Below, in pieces: positions 41,572 to 49,642 of a stretch of DNA of 64,000 nucleotides. Source of the stretch: Streptomyces sp. NRRL B-24484 (GTDB lineage Bacteria > Actinomycetota > Actinomycetes > Streptomycetales > Streptomycetaceae); the NCBI RefSeq assembly GCF_000717715.1, contig NZ_JOAI01000011.1:62001-126000 (forward strand), given 5' to 3'. A model generated the notes under the pieces. The model saw nothing but the letters and a program-made list of their open reading frames with translations, had not been told where the DNA came from and did not search any database. A program made the position numbers and the translations under genes. The first letter of the stretch is position 1. The number at the start of each line of letters is the position of its first letter.

Positions 41572-42852
41572 TCAGCTGCGGGGGTGGGTCTCGTACATCC
41601 GGACCGCGACCATGAGGCCGGCGGCGGCGGTGAGTGCGGCGACGGCCCAGACGGCGGTGGTGAGGCCCCGGGCGTCGGCGAGGGCTCCGGCGAGGAGGGC
41701 CCCGACGGCGAAGCCGCCGTCGCGCCACAGCCGGTAGACGCCGACGGCGCGGGCGCGCCAGGCGGGGTGGGCGACGTCGCCGACGACGGCGAGCAGGGTC
41801 GGGTAGACCAGGGCGGTGCCGGCGCCGAGCAGGATCTGCGCGAATGCCCAGACGGAGAAGCCGGTGCCGGCGGCGACCATGGCGATCGCGGCGGACTGCA
41901 GGAGCATGCCGGCGGTGATGAGGTGCTTGCGGCCGATGCGGTCGGACCACCAGCCGGTGAGGACCTGGCCGAGCCCCCAGACGGCCGGGTAGAGGGCGGC
42001 GAGCAGGCCGATCTGCCCGATCGACAGGCCGTGCGCGGCGAACAGCAGGGGGAAGACGCCCCAGGCGAGCGCGTCGTTGAGGTTGTTGACCATGCCCGCC
42101 CAGCTGGCGGACGAGAGGGCCCTGTCGGTGAGGCTGGTGGTGCGGGCGATCTGGCCGGTGGTCAGCTCGGCGTGGTGGTGGGGATCGGCCGGGGCGGGGT
42201 GGAGGGCGGCTTCGGCGCGAGCGTGGTCGCGGGTCTCCCGGACGGCGAGGGCCGAGAGGCCGAGACCGAGGGCGGCGTAGGCGATCCCGAGGAAGAACGG
42301 CTGCGGCCGCAGCCCCGCGTGGGCGGCGACCGCGCCGGTGGCCATCGCCGTGCCCGCGAGGGCGAGGTACCCGGCGGCCTCGTTGAAGCCCATCGCGAGA
42401 CCGCGGCGGGCCGGTCCGACCAGGTCGATCTTCATGATGACGGTGGTCGACCAGGTGAGCCCCTGGTTGACGCCGAGCAGCACGTTCGCGAAGACCACCC
42501 AGCCCCAGGACGGCGCCCAGATCAGCAGCAGCGGCACCGGCAGCGCCACGATCCAACCGGCGACCAGGACGGGCTTGCGCCCGTACCGGTCGGAGAGGGT
42601 GCCGGCGAAGAAGTTCGTGACGGCCTTCGTCGCGCCGAACGCGACGATGTACGTCAGCGCCGCGGTGTAGGCGGAGAGGTGGAACGTCCGGTCGGCCAGC
42701 AGCGGCAGGACGGTGCGCTCCTGGCCGAGCATGCCGCCGACCAGGGCGTTGACCGCGACGAGCAGGGAGAACTGGGCGAGGTTGGCGCGCAGGCCCAGCC
42801 GGATCCCGCCGGGTGCGGGGGCGGGCGTCGTGCTGGAACGGGTGGTCGTCAC
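41572..42852 (-). CDS. Major facilitator superfamily transporter (12 TM)
   Basis: A 426-aa MFS protein. The conserved loop 2-3 is FAGTLSDRYGRKPVLVAGWI, and the second-half equivalent is VLTGWWSDRIGRKHLITAGM. VLLGVNQGLTWSTTVIMKID and MGFNEAAGYLALAGTAMATG mark TM4-5. The GTG start at 42852 has GGAGGAC upstream. It is divergent from the ArsR-rhodanese/TusA-like operon, which suggests transport of a sulfur compound or of a toxic oxyanion, controlled by the ArsR-type protein. Substrate not determinable from sequence. Confidence 0.85.
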   Translation of the reverse strand: MTTTRSSTTPAPAPGGIRLGLRANLAQFSLLVAVNALVGGMLGQERTVLPLLADRTFHLSAYTAALTYIVAFGATKAVTNFFAGTLSDRYGRKPVLVAGWIVALPVPLLLIWAPSWGWVVFANVLLGVNQGLTWSTTVIMKIDLVGPARRGLAMGFNEAAGYLALAGTAMATGAVAAHAGLRPQPFFLGIAYAALGLGLSALAVRETRDHARAEAALHPAPADPHHHAELTTGQIARTTSLTDRALSSASWAGMVNNLNDALAWGVFPLLFAAHGLSIGQIGLLAALYPAVWGLGQVLTGWWSDRIGRKHLITAGMLLQSAAIAMVAAGTGFSVWAFAQILLGAGTALVYPTLLAVVGDVAHPAWRARAVGVYRLWRDGGFAVGALLAGALADARGLTTAVWAVAALTAAAGLMVAVRMYETHPRS

Positions 42853-42987
42853 GAGCCGTCCTCCGGCCGCCGGTCGGCGCGGTCTCCGAGCGGGGTCTGG
42901 GGTGTCAGGTGTCCGTCGGCGAAGCCCATGGCGTACTCCGGCGTCGCGGTGAGGTGCGGCGAGTGGCGCTCCACCCGCAGCTACTCC

Positions 42988-43022
42988 TACAATATTCCAT
43001 GGATTTATGGAGGAATCCATGG
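42988..43022 (+). promoter_or_regulatory. Promoter and operator overlapping the ArsR-rhodanese start
   Basis: A TACAAT -10 element is at 42988-42993. A perfect inverted repeat CCATGGATT (42997-43005) / AATCCATGG (43014-43022) surrounds the ribosome site TATGGAGG and includes the start codon at 43019. A regulator bound here would block both transcription start and translation initiation. The region is strikingly AT-rich for this window. Confidence 0.75.
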
Positions 43023-43684
43023 GAGACCCCACCCGCAAGGCCGCCCTGTTCGACGCGCTCGCCACCACCGGCAAGGCGCTGTCCAACGGCAAGCGGCTGG
43101 AGCTGCTCGACCTGCTCGCCCAGGGCGAGCGCAGCGTCGACGCGCTCGCCAAGGCCGCCGGCCTCGGCCTGACCACCGCCTCCGCGCACCTGCAGACCCT
43201 CAAGCACGCCGGCCTGGTCGCCACCCGCCGGGACGGGGTGCGCATCCACTACCGGCTCGCCGGCGACGACGTCGCCGCCCTGTACGCGCTGCTGCAGCAG
43301 GTCGCCCGCACCCACCTCGCCGCCACCGAACGGGCCCGCGCCGCCTACCTCGGCCCCGACGACACCGACCACCTCACCCGCGAGCAGCTGCTGGAGCGGG
43401 TCAGGGCCGGCACCGCCACGGTGATCGACGTCCGCCCCGCCGAGGAGTTCGCCGCCGGCCACATCCCCGGTGCCGTCTCCGTCCCCCTCGACGAGCTGGA
43501 GGCGCGCCTCGCCGAGCTGCCCGCCGACACCGAGGTCGTGGCCTACTGCCGGGGCAGCAACTGCGTGCTGTCCCACGACGCGGTCCGCCTGCTGGCCGCC
43601 CGCGGCCGCAGCGCGAAGCGGCTGGCCGACGGCATGCTCGAATGGCGCCTCGCCGCCCTGCCCGTCGAGGCGGGCGCCGCATGA
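43019..43684 (+). CDS. ArsR-family HTH fused to a rhodanese sulfurtransferase
   Basis: A 221-aa fusion. The N-terminal ArsR winged helix (about 1-100) reads LSNGKRLELLDLLAQGERSV and GLTTASAHLQTLKHAGLVAT. The C-terminal rhodanese domain (about 110-215) reads TVIDVRPAEEFAAGHIPGAV and carries the active-site loop YCRGSNC, whose first Cys would carry the persulfide. No ArsR metal-site Cys is evident in the HTH helix, so the sensor may be the rhodanese cysteine. The ATG at 43019 follows GGAGG; an ATG at 43007 in frame is less well placed. The stop overlaps the next gene (ATGA). Confidence 0.92.
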   Translation: MGDPTRKAALFDALATTGKALSNGKRLELLDLLAQGERSVDALAKAAGLGLTTASAHLQTLKHAGLVATRRDGVRIHYRLAGDDVAALYALLQQVARTHLAATERARAAYLGPDDTDHLTREQLLERVRAGTATVIDVRPAEEFAAGHIPGAVSVPLDELEARLAELPADTEVVAYCRGSNCVLSHDAVRLLAARGRSAKRLADGMLEWRLAALPVEAGAA

Positions 43685-43983
43685 CCGCCGTTCCCGCGGC
43701 CGGGCGCGGGCCGGTCCTCGTGGACGGCACCGGCATGCTCTGCGTCACCCTGCTGCTGCACCTGCGACGCCGCATCGCCGACGCCCCGGCGGGGACGACC
43801 GTCCACGTCGTCGCCACCGACCCGGCCGCCCCGCTCGACCTGCCCGCCTGGTGCCACCTCACCGGGCACAGCTACCTCGGCCCCGTCCCCGACGACGCCG
43901 GCCGCGACGTGTACGCCCTGCGGCTCGCCGCGGACCCGACGCCGACGCGGCCGGACGCCCCCTGGCATCCCGCACCGGCCTGA
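43681..43983 (+). CDS. TusA-like sulfurtransferase-family protein
   Basis: A 100-aa TusA/SirA-fold protein. The segment VLVDGTGMLCVTLLLHLRRR has the family Cys at the start of helix 1, in the context LCVT instead of the usual CPxP. TTVHVVATDPAAPLDLPAWC, then HLTGHSYLG, completes the fold and supplies a second conserved Cys. It starts on the ATGA overlap with the ArsR-rhodanese gene, so the two are coupled. Together they suggest persulfide relay or sensing. Confidence 0.8.
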   Translation: MTAVPAAGRGPVLVDGTGMLCVTLLLHLRRRIADAPAGTTVHVVATDPAAPLDLPAWCHLTGHSYLGPVPDDAGRDVYALRLAADPTPTRPDAPWHPAPA

Positions 43984-44100
43984 CGCCACCGCTCGCCCCG
44001 GCCGGTGTCGGACGGTGCCGGGAGGTTCCGGGCGGTGCCCGGGGCGGTGCGGCGGCATCCTGGACCTGACGGGCGGAACGGCCCGAGCGAGGTGACCGTC

Positions 44101-44805
44101 GTGATCGACCTGGCGTCGGAGCTGTCCGGCCTGCCGGAGGCCCGCGGAGACGCGCCCTGGCCGGGCCACGAGTACGCCAAGGGCTGGGGCGTGTTCGGCC
44201 TGCCCCTCTCGTCCGGGCACGTGCTGGCGCTACGGGCCTTCCCGGAGAGCTCCTTCGGCCCCTACCGGACGGTGTGGCACCGCACCCCGGACGGCCGGTG
44301 GTCCATCCACGTCGACGGGCCGCGTCCGGACACCGCCTGCCCGCGGTACTTCGGACCGGCCTGCGAGCACACCGGACCCGCCCGGATCCGGCTCACCTGG
44401 ACGGGGCCGGCCTCACTGCGCGTGACGATGGACGCGCCCTCCCCGGACTGGTCCCTCACCGCCCGCTCCACGCCCGTCCTCGCCCTGATGAACGCCGTCG
44501 GCTCGGTGCTGCCGCTCGCGACCCGGCGCTCCGGAGCGCTGGCGCGGAGCCGGGAGCTGATGGCCCGCGCGCTCGGACTGGGCAGCGTCCGGATGACCGG
44601 CGTGATGCCCAGCGGGCACACCGGCACCCTGATGCCCGCGCGGATGTACTACGTCGCCGACTCCCGGGCCGTTCTCGACGGCACCGACCTCGGCCGACCG
44701 GTCCGGCTGCACCGCAACCCCCGCATCGGCGAGGTGCCGCTCCCCGCCCGCGGCGTCCTGGCCGTCGGCCAGGCGGCCTGGCGGATCAGGGATCCCGCCG
44801 CGTAG
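44101..44805 (+). CDS. Hypothetical protein (234 aa)
   Basis: I do not recognise the family with confidence. The sequence is compact and well folded-looking. It contains GWGVFGLPLSSGHVLALRAF, YRTVWHRTPDGRWSIHVDGP and ACPRYFGPACEHTGPARIRL, then a long middle helix and GEVPLPARGVLAVGQAAW at the end. Some features (ligand-binding beta cone, TLMPARMYYVADSRAV) faintly resemble the acetoacetate-decarboxylase-like fold, but this is only an impression. No signal peptide. GTG at 44101 with GAGGTGA upstream; GTG at 44092 is an alternative start. Confidence 0.7.
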   Translation: MIDLASELSGLPEARGDAPWPGHEYAKGWGVFGLPLSSGHVLALRAFPESSFGPYRTVWHRTPDGRWSIHVDGPRPDTACPRYFGPACEHTGPARIRLTWTGPASLRVTMDAPSPDWSLTARSTPVLALMNAVGSVLPLATRRSGALARSRELMARALGLGSVRMTGVMPSGHTGTLMPARMYYVADSRAVLDGTDLGRPVRLHRNPRIGEVPLPARGVLAVGQAAWRIRDPAA

Positions 44806-44988
44806 GAACGTCCGACCCCGCGCCGCGCCCTCGAACCGGCCGCGGCCCCGGACGTCCCCGATCTCCCGGGCCCTCCGGAACGACACAGCCAATGATCCGG
44901 ACACGCCGTCCCCTGACGGGGGCGAGCTGCCGGATCGTCGGTCAGAGGGCGGTGGGCACAGGGCTTTCGTCGGGGCCGCCGTCCCGGC

Positions 44989-45837
44989 TCAGCGAGGTGC
45001 CGGGGCCGACCAGGCGAGCAGCATGCGCAGGGCGTCCTCCGACGCCGAGCCGGGTTCGGCGGCGTAGGTGATCAGGGCCTGGTCCGGGTCGTCGGCGGCG
45101 CGCAGCGTCTCGTACGCCAACTCCACCTCGCCCACCAGCGGGTGGTGGAACCGCTTCGTCCCGGAGGTCTTGTCCCGGACGGGGTGTTCCGCCCACATCC
45201 GGCGGAAGTCCGCGCTGCGCATGGACAGTTCGCCGATCATCCGGGCGAGCACCGGGTCGTCGGGGTGCCGTCCCGCCTCCAGGTGGAGGTAGGCGACGTT
45301 CTCCCGGGCGCAGTCGGCCCAGTCCGCGAACAGGTCGCGGGACGACGGGGCGAGGAAGGTGATCCGCGCGATGTTCCGCTCGGCCGGGTCGAGCGCGCCG
45401 TAGTCCCCGAGCAGGGCGAGCGCGGCCGGGTTCCAGGCGAGGACGTCCATCCGGCGGCCCATCACCAGGGCGGGGAAGTCGTCGAGCCCGTCGAGCAGTC
45501 GGCGCAGCATCGGCCGGACGAGCTGCGGCGCGGCGCCGGACGCCGGTGCGGTGCGCCGGCGCGGCCGGGCCAACTGGTGCAGGTGCCGGGTCTCGTCCTC
45601 GTCCAGCCGCAGTGCGCGGGCGAGGGAGTCGAGCACCCCGGCCGACGGGTTGGGCACCCGGCCCTGTTCCATCCGCGTGTAGTAGTCCACGCTGACGCCG
45701 GCGAGTTGCGCGATCTCCTCCCGGCGCAGGCCCGCGACACGGCGGGCACCGCCGTACTCGGGCAGGGCGACGTCCTGCGGTCGCAGGCGGGCCCGCCGGC
45801 TGCGCAGGAATTCGTTGAGGCCGGTCGCAGTGCTCAT
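44989..45837 (-). CDS. XRE-family regulator with MmyB-like ligand-binding domain (second copy)
   Basis: A 282-aa relative of the protein at 3251-4102. The HTH shows GLRREEIAQLAGVSVDYYTR and the MEQGR end. The C-terminal MmyB domain has MDVLAWNPAALALLGDYG, RDLFADWADCARENVAYLHL and FHHPLVGEVELAYETLRAAD. A perfect 23-bp palindrome sits 34 bp upstream of its start, on the side expected for autoregulation. It shares the AGGACCA half-site with the operator-like repeat of the first copy. Its own target gene is not obvious; the nearest neighbours are a hypothetical protein and a DinB-type gene. Confidence 0.92.
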   Translation of the reverse strand: MSTATGLNEFLRSRRARLRPQDVALPEYGGARRVAGLRREEIAQLAGVSVDYYTRMEQGRVPNPSAGVLDSLARALRLDEDETRHLHQLARPRRRTAPASGAAPQLVRPMLRRLLDGLDDFPALVMGRRMDVLAWNPAALALLGDYGALDPAERNIARITFLAPSSRDLFADWADCARENVAYLHLEAGRHPDDPVLARMIGELSMRSADFRRMWAEHPVRDKTSGTKRFHHPLVGEVELAYETLRAADDPDQALITYAAEPGSASEDALRMLLAWSAPAPR

Positions 45838-45870
45838 GCCGCCCATTGTGTCGGGGCCGCGGTAGTCGCA

Positions 45871-45893
45871 GCCTGGTCCTGCGAGGACCAGGC
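45871..45893. promoter_or_regulatory. Perfect palindromic operator candidate of the second MmyB-type regulator
   Basis: GCCTGGTCCT (45871-45880), GCG, AGGACCAGGC (45884-45893): perfect 10-bp arms around a 3-bp centre, between the regulator gene and the DinB-type gene, 34 bp from the regulator start. Confidence 0.75.
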
Positions 45894-45908
45894 AGCGGCC
45901 CAGGGGGT

Positions 45909-46490
45909 TCAGCCGGTCGGGGCCTGCCAGGGCTGGAACCACGGGTCGGGCCATTGTTCGGCGGCGGCCAGCAGGGGGAACAGGGTGGCGCCGTCGATGG
46001 TCTCGCGGATGATGTCGGCGTGACCGCCGTGCCGGGAGGTCTCCTCGATCAGGTGCAGCAGCACCCAGCGGACGGACCAGTTCTTCACGTCGGCGGGGAA
46101 CCAGGGCAGCCCCTGGGGGACGGGCACGGCCCGGCCGAGATCGGGGATCCCGGCGATCACCGCGTCCGTCTCCTGCGCCGCGGTCTCGTACTGGTCCAGC
46201 ACGGCTGCGAGCGTCTCCTCCGCGGTGAGCGCGAACTCGGCGGAGTCGCTCTCGTCGGCCGTCCGTTGTGGGCCGCGCTGCCGCTGGAGGATGAGATCGG
46301 TCCAACCGGCCTCGCACCGTGCGGCGTGCTTGATGAGGCCGCCGATGCTCAGTTCGCTGGCGGTGGGCGTCATCCTCGCCTGGTCGTCCGTCAGCCCGTG
46401 GGCGGTGGCGCGCAGGGTCTGGCGCTGCTGGGCGAGGTAGGCGAGCAGGCCTTCGCGTTCGTCGGCGATCGGCGGTACGTGTGCGGGCAT
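45909..46490 (-). CDS. DinB-superfamily protein
   Basis: A 193-aa four-helix-bundle protein of the DinB/YfiT-like class, which includes mycothiol- and bacillithiol-dependent metalloenzymes. ASELSIGGLIKHAARCEAGW carries the first His of the metal site, and WVLLHLIEETSRHGGHADII carries the other two (HGGH). The sequence continues throughout as a close relative of the divergent gene at 46734. The enzymatic partner thiol in this organism would be mycothiol. The reaction is not known. Confidence 0.85.
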   Translation of the reverse strand: MPAHVPPIADEREGLLAYLAQQRQTLRATAHGLTDDQARMTPTASELSIGGLIKHAARCEAGWTDLILQRQRGPQRTADESDSAEFALTAEETLAAVLDQYETAAQETDAVIAGIPDLGRAVPVPQGLPWFPADVKNWSVRWVLLHLIEETSRHGGHADIIRETIDGATLFPLLAAAEQWPDPWFQPWQAPTG

Positions 46491-46554
46491 GGAGCCGACC
46501 CTCTCGCCCGGGGGAAGGGTCGGTCAACCCCTCGGTGAAAAGAACTTCATACCT

Positions 46555-46715
46555 TTGCGCAAGAGCGGTGGTGGGCCGCGGGCTGCGCGTTCTGCTCCTT
46601 GTACTGCTGATTCGGTGTCGGGAGCAGGGGGCTGCAAGGCCTCCGGTTCGGTGCCCGTGTACGTCGGCCACGCGAGGCAGTAGAGTCCGGCCGAAACTTG
46701 CTGCAAGAATTTGCA
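46555..46715. promoter_or_regulatory. TTGC-type palindromes between the two DinB genes
   Basis: TTGCGCAA (46555-46562, perfect) and TGCAA-GAAT-TTGCA (46702-46715) lie in the 243-bp divergent region. The second is 18 bp upstream of the plus-strand start. Both are operator-like and share the TTGC core. A local drop in GC content (AAACTTGCTGCAAGAATTTG) supports a regulatory role. Confidence 0.5.
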
Positions 46716-46733
46716 AAGCGAGAGGGGCCCGCC

Positions 46734-47339
46734 ATGCCGAGAGTCGTTCCGCCCGTCGCCGACGAGCGCGCGGCGCTGACCGCCTACCTCGCCCACCAGC
46801 GGCGCTCGCTGAGGGTCACCGCCCACGGCCTGACCGAGGAACAGGCCCGCACGGCGTCCTCCGCCAGCGAGCTCAGCATCGGCGGTCTGATCAAGCACGC
46901 CGCACGGTGCGAGGCCTACTGGACCGACCTCGTCCTCCGGCGGCACCGCGACGCGCCCCGAGCGGCGGACGGGCCGGAGGCGGACGGGCCGGACGGCGAC
47001 GAGTTCCGGCTCGGCCCGGACGAGACCCTCGCCGAGGTCCTGGCCGCGTACGCCGAGGCGGCCGAGCGGACGGACGAGGCGATCGCCGGTGTTCCGGACC
47101 TCGGGCAGGCCGTTCCGGTGCCCGAGGGTGCTCCCTGGATTCCCGCGGAGGTCACGGAGTGGTCGGTCCGCTGGGTCCTGCTGCACCTGATCGAGGAGAC
47201 GGCGCGGCACGGCGGCCACGCCGACGTCATCCGCGAGGGCATCGACGGCGCGACCTTCGACCCGCTGCTCGCCGCGGCCGAGGCCTGGCCCGACCCCTGG
47301 ATCCGGCCGTGGGAACCCCCGGCCCCGAGCGTCGGCTGA
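46734..47339 (+). CDS. DinB-superfamily protein (paralogue of 45909-46490)
   Basis: A 201-aa protein co-linear with its divergent neighbour. The shared blocks include SELSIGGLIKHAARCEA, the P-D-L-G-x-A-V-P-V-P segment, and SVRWVLLHLIEETARHGGHA with the HGGH metal ligands. The central loop differs, being Asp/Gly-rich here. ATG at 46734 after GAGAGGGG; a longer in-frame start at 46698 would include the palindrome and is less likely. Head-to-head duplication is the simplest origin of the pair. Confidence 0.88.
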   Translation: MPRVVPPVADERAALTAYLAHQRRSLRVTAHGLTEEQARTASSASELSIGGLIKHAARCEAYWTDLVLRRHRDAPRAADGPEADGPDGDEFRLGPDETLAEVLAAYAEAAERTDEAIAGVPDLGQAVPVPEGAPWIPAEVTEWSVRWVLLHLIEETARHGGHADVIREGIDGATFDPLLAAAEAWPDPWIRPWEPPAPSVG

Positions 47340-47424
47340 CGGTCGCTCGGCCCGCCACGGCATCATGTTCCGTACTCCGAATAACCCTGTGCAGTCGCCG
47401 GATCACGGATGATAGACAGTCGGC

Positions 47425-48216
47425 GTGACGACGATGCTGGAATTCCCCGCCCTGCTGCAGCTGATCGACGAACGGTCCGCCGCGTTCCGTGCCGCGGTCG
47501 CCGCAGCTCCGGGCCTCGACTCGCAGGTGCCGACCTGTCCGGAGTGGACCCTGTCCGACCTGGTGGAGCACCTCGGCGGGGTGCACCGCTTCTGGGCGGC
47601 CGTCGTTGCCGCCGGGCCCGCCGACGTCCCCCCGGCCGCCCCGGAGCCAGCCCCGGCGGTGCCCCGGGGGCTCGGAGCCCTGCTGGCCTGGTCGGCCGAG
47701 TCGACCGGACTCCTGCTCGGCGCACTGCGCGAGGCCGGACCGGACCGCGCTTGCTGGACGTGGTGGGGTGCGTCCGCCTCGCCGCAGGACTCCGGCGCCG
47801 TCGCCCGGCACCAGGTCCAGGAAGCCCTGGTGCACACCTACGACGCCCAGACCACCGCGGGCCAGCCGGAGCCGCTGCCGGCGGCCGCCGCACTCGACGG
47901 TGTCGACGAGTTCCTGGCCACCTGCTGCACGACGACCAGCGCCTGGCCGTACGAGCCCGCCACCGTCGACTACCGCACGACGGAGGGCCGGTCCTGGCGC
48001 CTCGTGCTCTCCGCCGACGGCGCACGGGCCGAGCGTCTCCCGGCGTCCGGCACGGCCGGAGCGGGCGGGGACGCGGACGTGCCCACCGTCGCAGCCCTGG
48101 GCACGGCCGGCGAGCTGGTCCTCGTCCTCTACGGCCGCCTCCCGGTGGACTCCCTGAAGGTCGACGGCGACTCGCGCGTCCTCGACCTGCTCCAGGCGTG
48201 GGAGCCGGAGGACTGA
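47425..48216 (+). CDS. Maleylpyruvate-isomerase-family (mycothiol-dependent type) protein
   Basis: A 263-aa protein with an N-terminal DinB-like metal-binding domain: PTCPEWTLSDLVEHLGGVHR is the family signature, and RHQVQEALVHTYDAQTTAGQ brings the other ligands. A C-terminal sterol-carrier-like domain follows (RSWRLVLSADGARAERLPAS and ELVLVLYGRLPVDSLKVDGD). Members use mycothiol as cofactor. Only a few have known substrates, such as maleylpyruvate, so the precise reaction is open. GTG start at 47425. It is followed 8 bp later by the frameshifted gene. Confidence 0.88.
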   Translation: MTTMLEFPALLQLIDERSAAFRAAVAAAPGLDSQVPTCPEWTLSDLVEHLGGVHRFWAAVVAAGPADVPPAAPEPAPAVPRGLGALLAWSAESTGLLLGALREAGPDRACWTWWGASASPQDSGAVARHQVQEALVHTYDAQTTAGQPEPLPAAAALDGVDEFLATCCTTTSAWPYEPATVDYRTTEGRSWRLVLSADGARAERLPASGTAGAGGDADVPTVAALGTAGELVLVLYGRLPVDSLKVDGDSRVLDLLQAWEPED

Positions 48217-48224
48217 CGCGACCG

Positions 48225-49009
48225 ATGAGCCGTCACCAAGGAGGCGGCGGCTCGGGCGCGCTGCTGCACCGGCTGGCCGACGCACGGGAGCCGGAGTTCC
48301 GTTCACTGGCCCGTGCGGTCGGCGCCGATCACCTGATGCCGCGTCATGACACGGCACCGGAACCGGCCCTGGTGCGACGGCTCGCGTCCGTCCCGGGGCT
48401 GCACGCGGCTGATCTCTTCGCCGCGGCGGGCGTCGCCGTGCCGGGCGACCTCGCGCCGGTCGACCAGTCGGCCGGACCACTCCTGCCCGGGCCGGTCGCC
48501 CGTGCCACGGCGCTGCCGCCCCCGCAGCGGGAGGTGCTGCGCCGGTTCGCGGCATTACTGCCGCAGGAGCGGTCCGGAGCGGCGGCGGCCGTGCCCGCGC
48601 CGGCGGCGTTCGAGGACTACCCGGCCGGCCCGGGGCGGTGCTCATGCGGACGGTCCGGAACCGGAACCTCGGACGGTCCGCGACGGCGAAGGTCCTCCTG
48701 ACGGCCACCGGCCGCTACTGGTCGGCCGCGACCTACGGCAGTGCGGGCCGCGGCCGCGCCCCGCTGACCCCCGACCTGCTGGCCGACTTCGGTGCCGTGC
48801 CGGACGTGCCCGCCGGCGACCTGGCGGCGTTGACGGGCGCTCCGCCGACCGATCCGCGGCCCGTCCCGGACCCGGCGGCGGCCGGGGTGGCCGAGCTGTT
48901 GTGGGCCGTGCGGCGGCTCACCGCCGAACGGACCCGGGAGGTCGTCCGGCCGGCCGAGTCCCTGCGCGACCGACCCGAGGGGCACCGGGACGCGGTGCTC
49001 CCCGGGTAG
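48225..49009 (+). pseudogene. Hypothetical protein gene interrupted by a -1 frameshift at a G4 run
   Basis: The first 135 codons (HRLADAREPEFRSLARAVGA to FEDYPAGPG) run into an unrelated Arg/Ser tail ending at 48701. The expected continuation (AVLMRTVRNRNLGRSATAKV, GRYWSAATYG, LTPDLLADFGAVPDVPAGDL) lies one frame back and runs to 49009. I recognise the joined product as one conserved actinobacterial protein with a C-terminal XRE-like segment. The switch is at CCGGGGC (48630-48636). Either one G is missing, or the ribosome slips -1 on GGG. Codon 111 is TTA (48555-48557), the rare bldA-type leucine codon, the only in-frame TTA I noticed in the window. Confidence 0.7.
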
Positions 49010-49018
49010 GGTCGGCCC

Positions 49019-49366
49019 GTGGCCGCCTTCGTCCCGTACCTGCTGACCCTGGCCGTACTGGCCGTGCTGATGGGGTGCTTCGGCGGGCTCGCCGTCCTCG
49101 TGCGCCGCCGAGGGCTGGCCGGCGCCGCCGTCCGTGCGGCCGTCGCCGCGTACGAGGAGGCGTACCACCCGAGCGGGCGGGACACCCACATCGAGATCCT
49201 CGCGCAGGCGGAGCGCCGGGCGCCGACCGCGCTGCCCGGCACGCCCCGGGGCGACTCCGGGCCGCTCGCGGAACGCATCCGCCCGCAACCCGGCCGGCCC
49301 CGTCGCAGGGGCGGCCGACTCGCCGCCCTGTGGCACCGCGGCCGCCGCCGACCGTCCGGCCGCTGA
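49019..49366 (+). CDS. Small membrane-anchored protein (115 aa) of unknown function
   Basis: One N-terminal transmembrane helix (FVPYLLTLAVLAVLMGCFGG) is followed by a conserved-looking cytosolic part, AVAAYEEAYHPSGRDTHIEI then LAQAERRAPTALPGTPRG, and a basic tail. The middle segment resembles small actinobacterial proteins found beside XRE-type genes like the one immediately upstream (9-bp gap), so the pair is probably functionally linked. GTG start at 49019. Confidence 0.65.
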   Translation: MAAFVPYLLTLAVLAVLMGCFGGLAVLVRRRGLAGAAVRAAVAAYEEAYHPSGRDTHIEILAQAERRAPTALPGTPRGDSGPLAERIRPQPGRPRRRGGRLAALWHRGRRRPSGR

Positions 49367-49642
49367 ACGATCCACCGCCGCAACCCGATTGGGCGCACCC
49401 CGCCTCGACGCACCCCGATTCGACGCACGCCGAAACTCGGGCAAGGCCCTGCGGCGGGTTCGACCGCGGGGCGGACTGCCGCGGTCGGCACGGGAATGGA
49501 CTGCCCTGCTGTCGCTTCCCCGTGATATGTACTCCGTTCGAGTGATCGTCGTACACGGCCCACTCACCTGTGCAGAAGCACCTGTGGACACGAACGTGTG
49601 CCGCGGCCGGACGGGGCCGGCGGCACGGAGGGGGCTGCCGCC

